Assembly (NCBI RefSeq): GCF_033473495.1
Contig: NC_088935.1
Span: forward strand, 3,906,001-3,970,000
Length of the DNA: 64,000 bases
From: Cercospora beticola
Taxonomy: Eukaryota > Ascomycota > Dothideomycetes > Mycosphaerellales > Mycosphaerellaceae
Direction: 5' to 3'
Numbering within the stretch: position 1 is the first letter of the stretch; each line of letters begins with the position of its first letter. The notes under the pieces were generated by a model. The model saw nothing but the letters and a program-made list of their open reading frames with translations, did not search any database and had not been told where the DNA came from. Shown here piece after piece: positions 61,366 to 64,000 of the stretch. A program made the translations under genes and the position numbers.

Positions 61366-62301
61366 CTTGTACTGTGTTCCTCGAAATCAAAACGAATGAC
61401 CAAACAACGGCGCCGGCGCCTTCTGCTGTGCTTGTTGCCGTCCGATCTGGGATAGTGCCACTGGCTTCCAATGAGAATAGGAAAACGCAAGTAAAGACAA
61501 AGAGAAGCGAAGCCAGCCCGCACCCAAGGAAATCGCAGAACAGACAAAAGAGAGAAGAAACGCGCAATCTGAACGTGATGTAGATGAGAAAGAACAAAAA
61601 GGACGGAACAAGAAAGAAAAGCCAGGCTGCAACACCAATGCCTCGTCCTACCATTCTGCCATCTCATTTAGCAACCACGCGCAGTGGTGCGCCCACAATA
61701 CTCGAGACCAATGCGTGGAACCAGTGCGAACCAGAGTCTCGCCTCTCGTCTCAAGCAACAACCGCCCACCGCGCAAATTGTGTCTCCATTGTGGAACCTT
61801 GTAAACCTGCCGTGTCAGAGATCCGGCTTGTGTTGAGAGTTGCGAAAATAGTAGAAAAGTCATAGCGAGTCTGAAAGTCCAGGTGCTGCAGCGACGTCCT
61901 GCCAATCAAGCCGCAGTTGTGCGACGAGCGTAAGCGCCCGTCGAGATTGATTTGCCGCCCGCGCGACAACATCAGCCGGAGACGATGGCGGAAGCTCCCC
62001 GGTACTATCCTCGTTGCGAGACCTCATCGACTCTGGTCTCAAGCAGGGGCGACGCGGTGGACCGGTGGAGGCCATGTTGGCAGAGATGATTGAAATGGTG
62101 TCAAAAGGTGCTGGCTTCCAGTCTCACCCCGGAATGATCTGACTAAGCAGTCACGTGCGCGTCGTCTTGTCTTCCAAGGTTGTTTGAGCGCTCTTTTGTT
62201 CCTCTAGTACTACCTACACTGGGGACTGATCTGATGTCTGCTTTCTACTTTCCCGCCTCCTTTGCGCCATGTATTCCACCCAGATCATGCGTATAGTGTC
62301 C
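61366..62301. other. Intergenic, one weak small open frame
   Basis: A minus-strand frame of 71 codons (61860-62075) starts in good context (CCAACATGGCC) and encodes PPSSPADVVARAANQSRRAL. It might be the first exon of a small gene, but I found no second exon. Otherwise no gene is seen. The left part is the promoter of the large membrane protein gene. Confidence 0.4.
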
Positions 62302-64000
62302 TTAATAATTGAGTTCACCCGTGCCTTCACCCTTGTCTGCATCCAAGTCTTCGTAGCTGCGAAGACTGCGGCCAACGACAGCTTCATTCGGGCCCATGGT
62401 AGCGGCACCGCCTTCCATCATGCCCATCGGACGACCATTGCTCATGGACGGACCACGGCCTCTGCCATTGCGAGCATATGGTCCGGGCATGCGATATCCG
62501 CCGTTTTGCATGAAAGCGCGATTGTTGGTGCGCATCGGCCCAACGCCTGCAGCCCCGGGTGCCCAGACACCTGGCACACCCATCGCTTGTCCAAACATGG
62601 CCGGCATGCCGGCGGCACCAGCGGCCATTGGGAATCCCATTGGGTATTGCTGATTCAGCTGGAAACCTCGCGGCGTGCCGGTTGGAGCATTGTTGTTGAG
62701 TGGGAAGTGCCCGTTGGAGTTTGCATCGCTTCTACTAGGCGCGATGTGTGCCGGATCGACCACGTATGTGTTGACGAGTTCGACTTCGTTGCGAACGCGT
62801 TCATGGAAATCAGCGTGACGTTTTTCAACGTGCTTGCGCCAGAACTCTACGCCTTTGAACAGTTTGGTACATTCCGGTACCTTGCAGCGGAACTTGTTCA
62901 CATCTTCTTGAAGGACGAACTGTGACGAGTGTTAGTATTACGGGTAGGCACTGGGTAGCTTCCCTGCTTACCTTGGCCAGCTCCTTTTCGACGCCCTCTT
63001 CCACAGGTGTGCCTCCAAGCTTGCGTATGTTGACGTTGTCGGGCTCAAGAATCTGCAGGATCTTCTCCTCGAAAGTCTTCACCCAGTTGTAGGCGCGTTG
63101 TAGTTGCTGCGTCGTCTTCATGTTCGGCTTCATGACCCCCTTCCTCTCCTCCACGGGGCTTTCTTCCTTTATATCCATGTCTTGCTCATCGTCTCCTTCT
63201 CCTTTGCCACCGGCCTTCTTACGAAGTGGAAAGGCTTCGCCAGATGCACTGGCACGCGCAGTCTCTTTCGCGGCCGAGGTCAAGCTTGCCCTTGGTCTTC
63301 GTAAATGACCACCAGGACATTTGCGCTGCAGCTCGTGCACTGAGTCGGACTCGAATACGCAGAAGAAGCAGAAGTTGTAGACCCGGCGTAGGTACTCGAC
63401 CAGAAGATCCAATTTCTTCTTCTTTACAAGCAGCTCCTCGTCGTCTGATTCGTCTTCATCGATCACACCCTCGTCATCTTCTTCGCCCTCCTCCATCTCC
63501 GCGTCCATGGCGTCGGAATCTTTTGGAGGTTTGGATTGCACTTCAGGCTTCAGCACACCACGCTCTGACAGTTCATGAACTCGCTCCTCAATCTTAGCAA
63601 CGCCAAAGATCTCATCACCAAGCTCATTGTCAAGCTTGCGAACGAGACGTGTGGCTAGCTCGAGATCTCGTGCAATGCGCTCGGATGCGGAGAACAAGTC
63701 CCACAGTGCCTTCTTCCGCGGAGCATCCGGTGGACGGTGGACACCACAGTGTACGGTGAAGTTGCCACGCTCCGGGTCCTCTATGGTTTTGCCATTGATC
63801 TTTTCCAGAGCTTTCTCGCTGGGCGTCTTCGGAGCATTTGTAGCCTCAGTGCTCGCAGCTTCACCCTCCTCGCCCTCGGTAGGTGCGGCTTCCGCTTGCG
63901 GCGCTTCTGCCTCAGTTCCATTCTCATCTTCCTCTGGAGCCGGGTTCAACATGATCCAACCCATCCTGTGGCACTTCTTGAGTGGGTTCGGATCGGAGAG
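62302..64000 (-). CDS. ARS2/SERRATE (Pir2-like), 3' part
   Basis: Minus strand, 5' end beyond the window. The frame is open from 64000 (reading LSDPNPLKKCHRMGW into IMLNPAPEED) to 62972; a 52-nt intron (GTAAGC...CACAG) leads to the last exon 62919..62302. About 549 residues are visible. ARS2/SERRATE is a scaffold for the nuclear cap-binding complex in RNA processing and silencing. Visible marks: VHCGVHRPPDAPRKKALWDL, the long acidic insert, YLRRVYNFCFFCVFESD, CPGGHLRRPR, then FRCKVPECTKLFKGVEFWRKH, the C2H2-like finger, and a Gly/Met/Pro/Arg-rich tail. The ATG at 63964 is internal, not the start. Confidence 0.9.

Overview
The window is nuclear DNA of a filamentous ascomycete. Genes lie on both strands, are mostly one to five exons, and carry short GT-AG introns of about 48-75 nt with GTAAGT/GTACGT-like donors and CTAAC/CTGAC-like branch sites. 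The gene families are typical of Pezizomycotina: DASH subunit Hsk3, FLC/TRP-like channel, LaeA-like methyltransferase, Dnf3-type flippase. The style suggests Dothideomycetes, possibly the Mycosphaerella group, but that is inference. All translation starts below were re-chosen as ATG, because several long open frames begin at GTG or TTG.

Layout, left to right. 1-16 kb: the end of an acyl-CoA synthetase, an M50B-like membrane protease, two related but broken Cys-rich genes, a conserved fungal coiled-coil protein, a large P4-ATPase, an NTF2-like small protein, a secreted HEXXH protein, a tail-anchored PPxY protein and a LYRM2-like protein. The last shares a 198-bp divergent promoter with a NAT4/Naa40 histone acetyltransferase. 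17-24.5 kb: a DHA2 efflux transporter followed by three sterol genes, namely a DHCR7-like delta7-sterol reductase, an ERG3-type C5 sterol desaturase divergent from it, and a DHCR24/DIMINUTO-like delta24-sterol reductase. 25-42.7 kb: a membrane-anchored coiled-coil protein, a gene-poor stretch with hairpins and a tRNA-like relic, an FLC/TRP-like protein, an F-box-like protein, a mitochondrial hotdog thioesterase-like protein and the MADS-box factor MCM1. 44-52.6 kb: a small membrane protein divergent from HSK3, a coiled-coil protein with a Cys/Trp tail, an MTR-type amino-acid permease and a LaeA-like methyltransferase. 52.6-57.7 kb: about 5 kb with no convincing gene but with two kinds of tandem repeat. 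57.7-64 kb: a small secreted Cys-rich protein, a large single-pass membrane protein and the 3' part of ARS2/SERRATE.

The most interesting unit is 19.1-24.5 kb. C5 desaturation, delta7 reduction and delta24 reduction are the late steps that make cholesterol- or campesterol-type delta5 sterols in animals and plants. The usual fungal end product, ergosterol, keeps its delta7 bond. Three such genes side by side, next to an exporter, suggest a dedicated pathway that remodels fungal sterols into delta5 or brassicasterol/cholesterol-like products. The gene structures come directly from the sequence. The pathway itself is inference.
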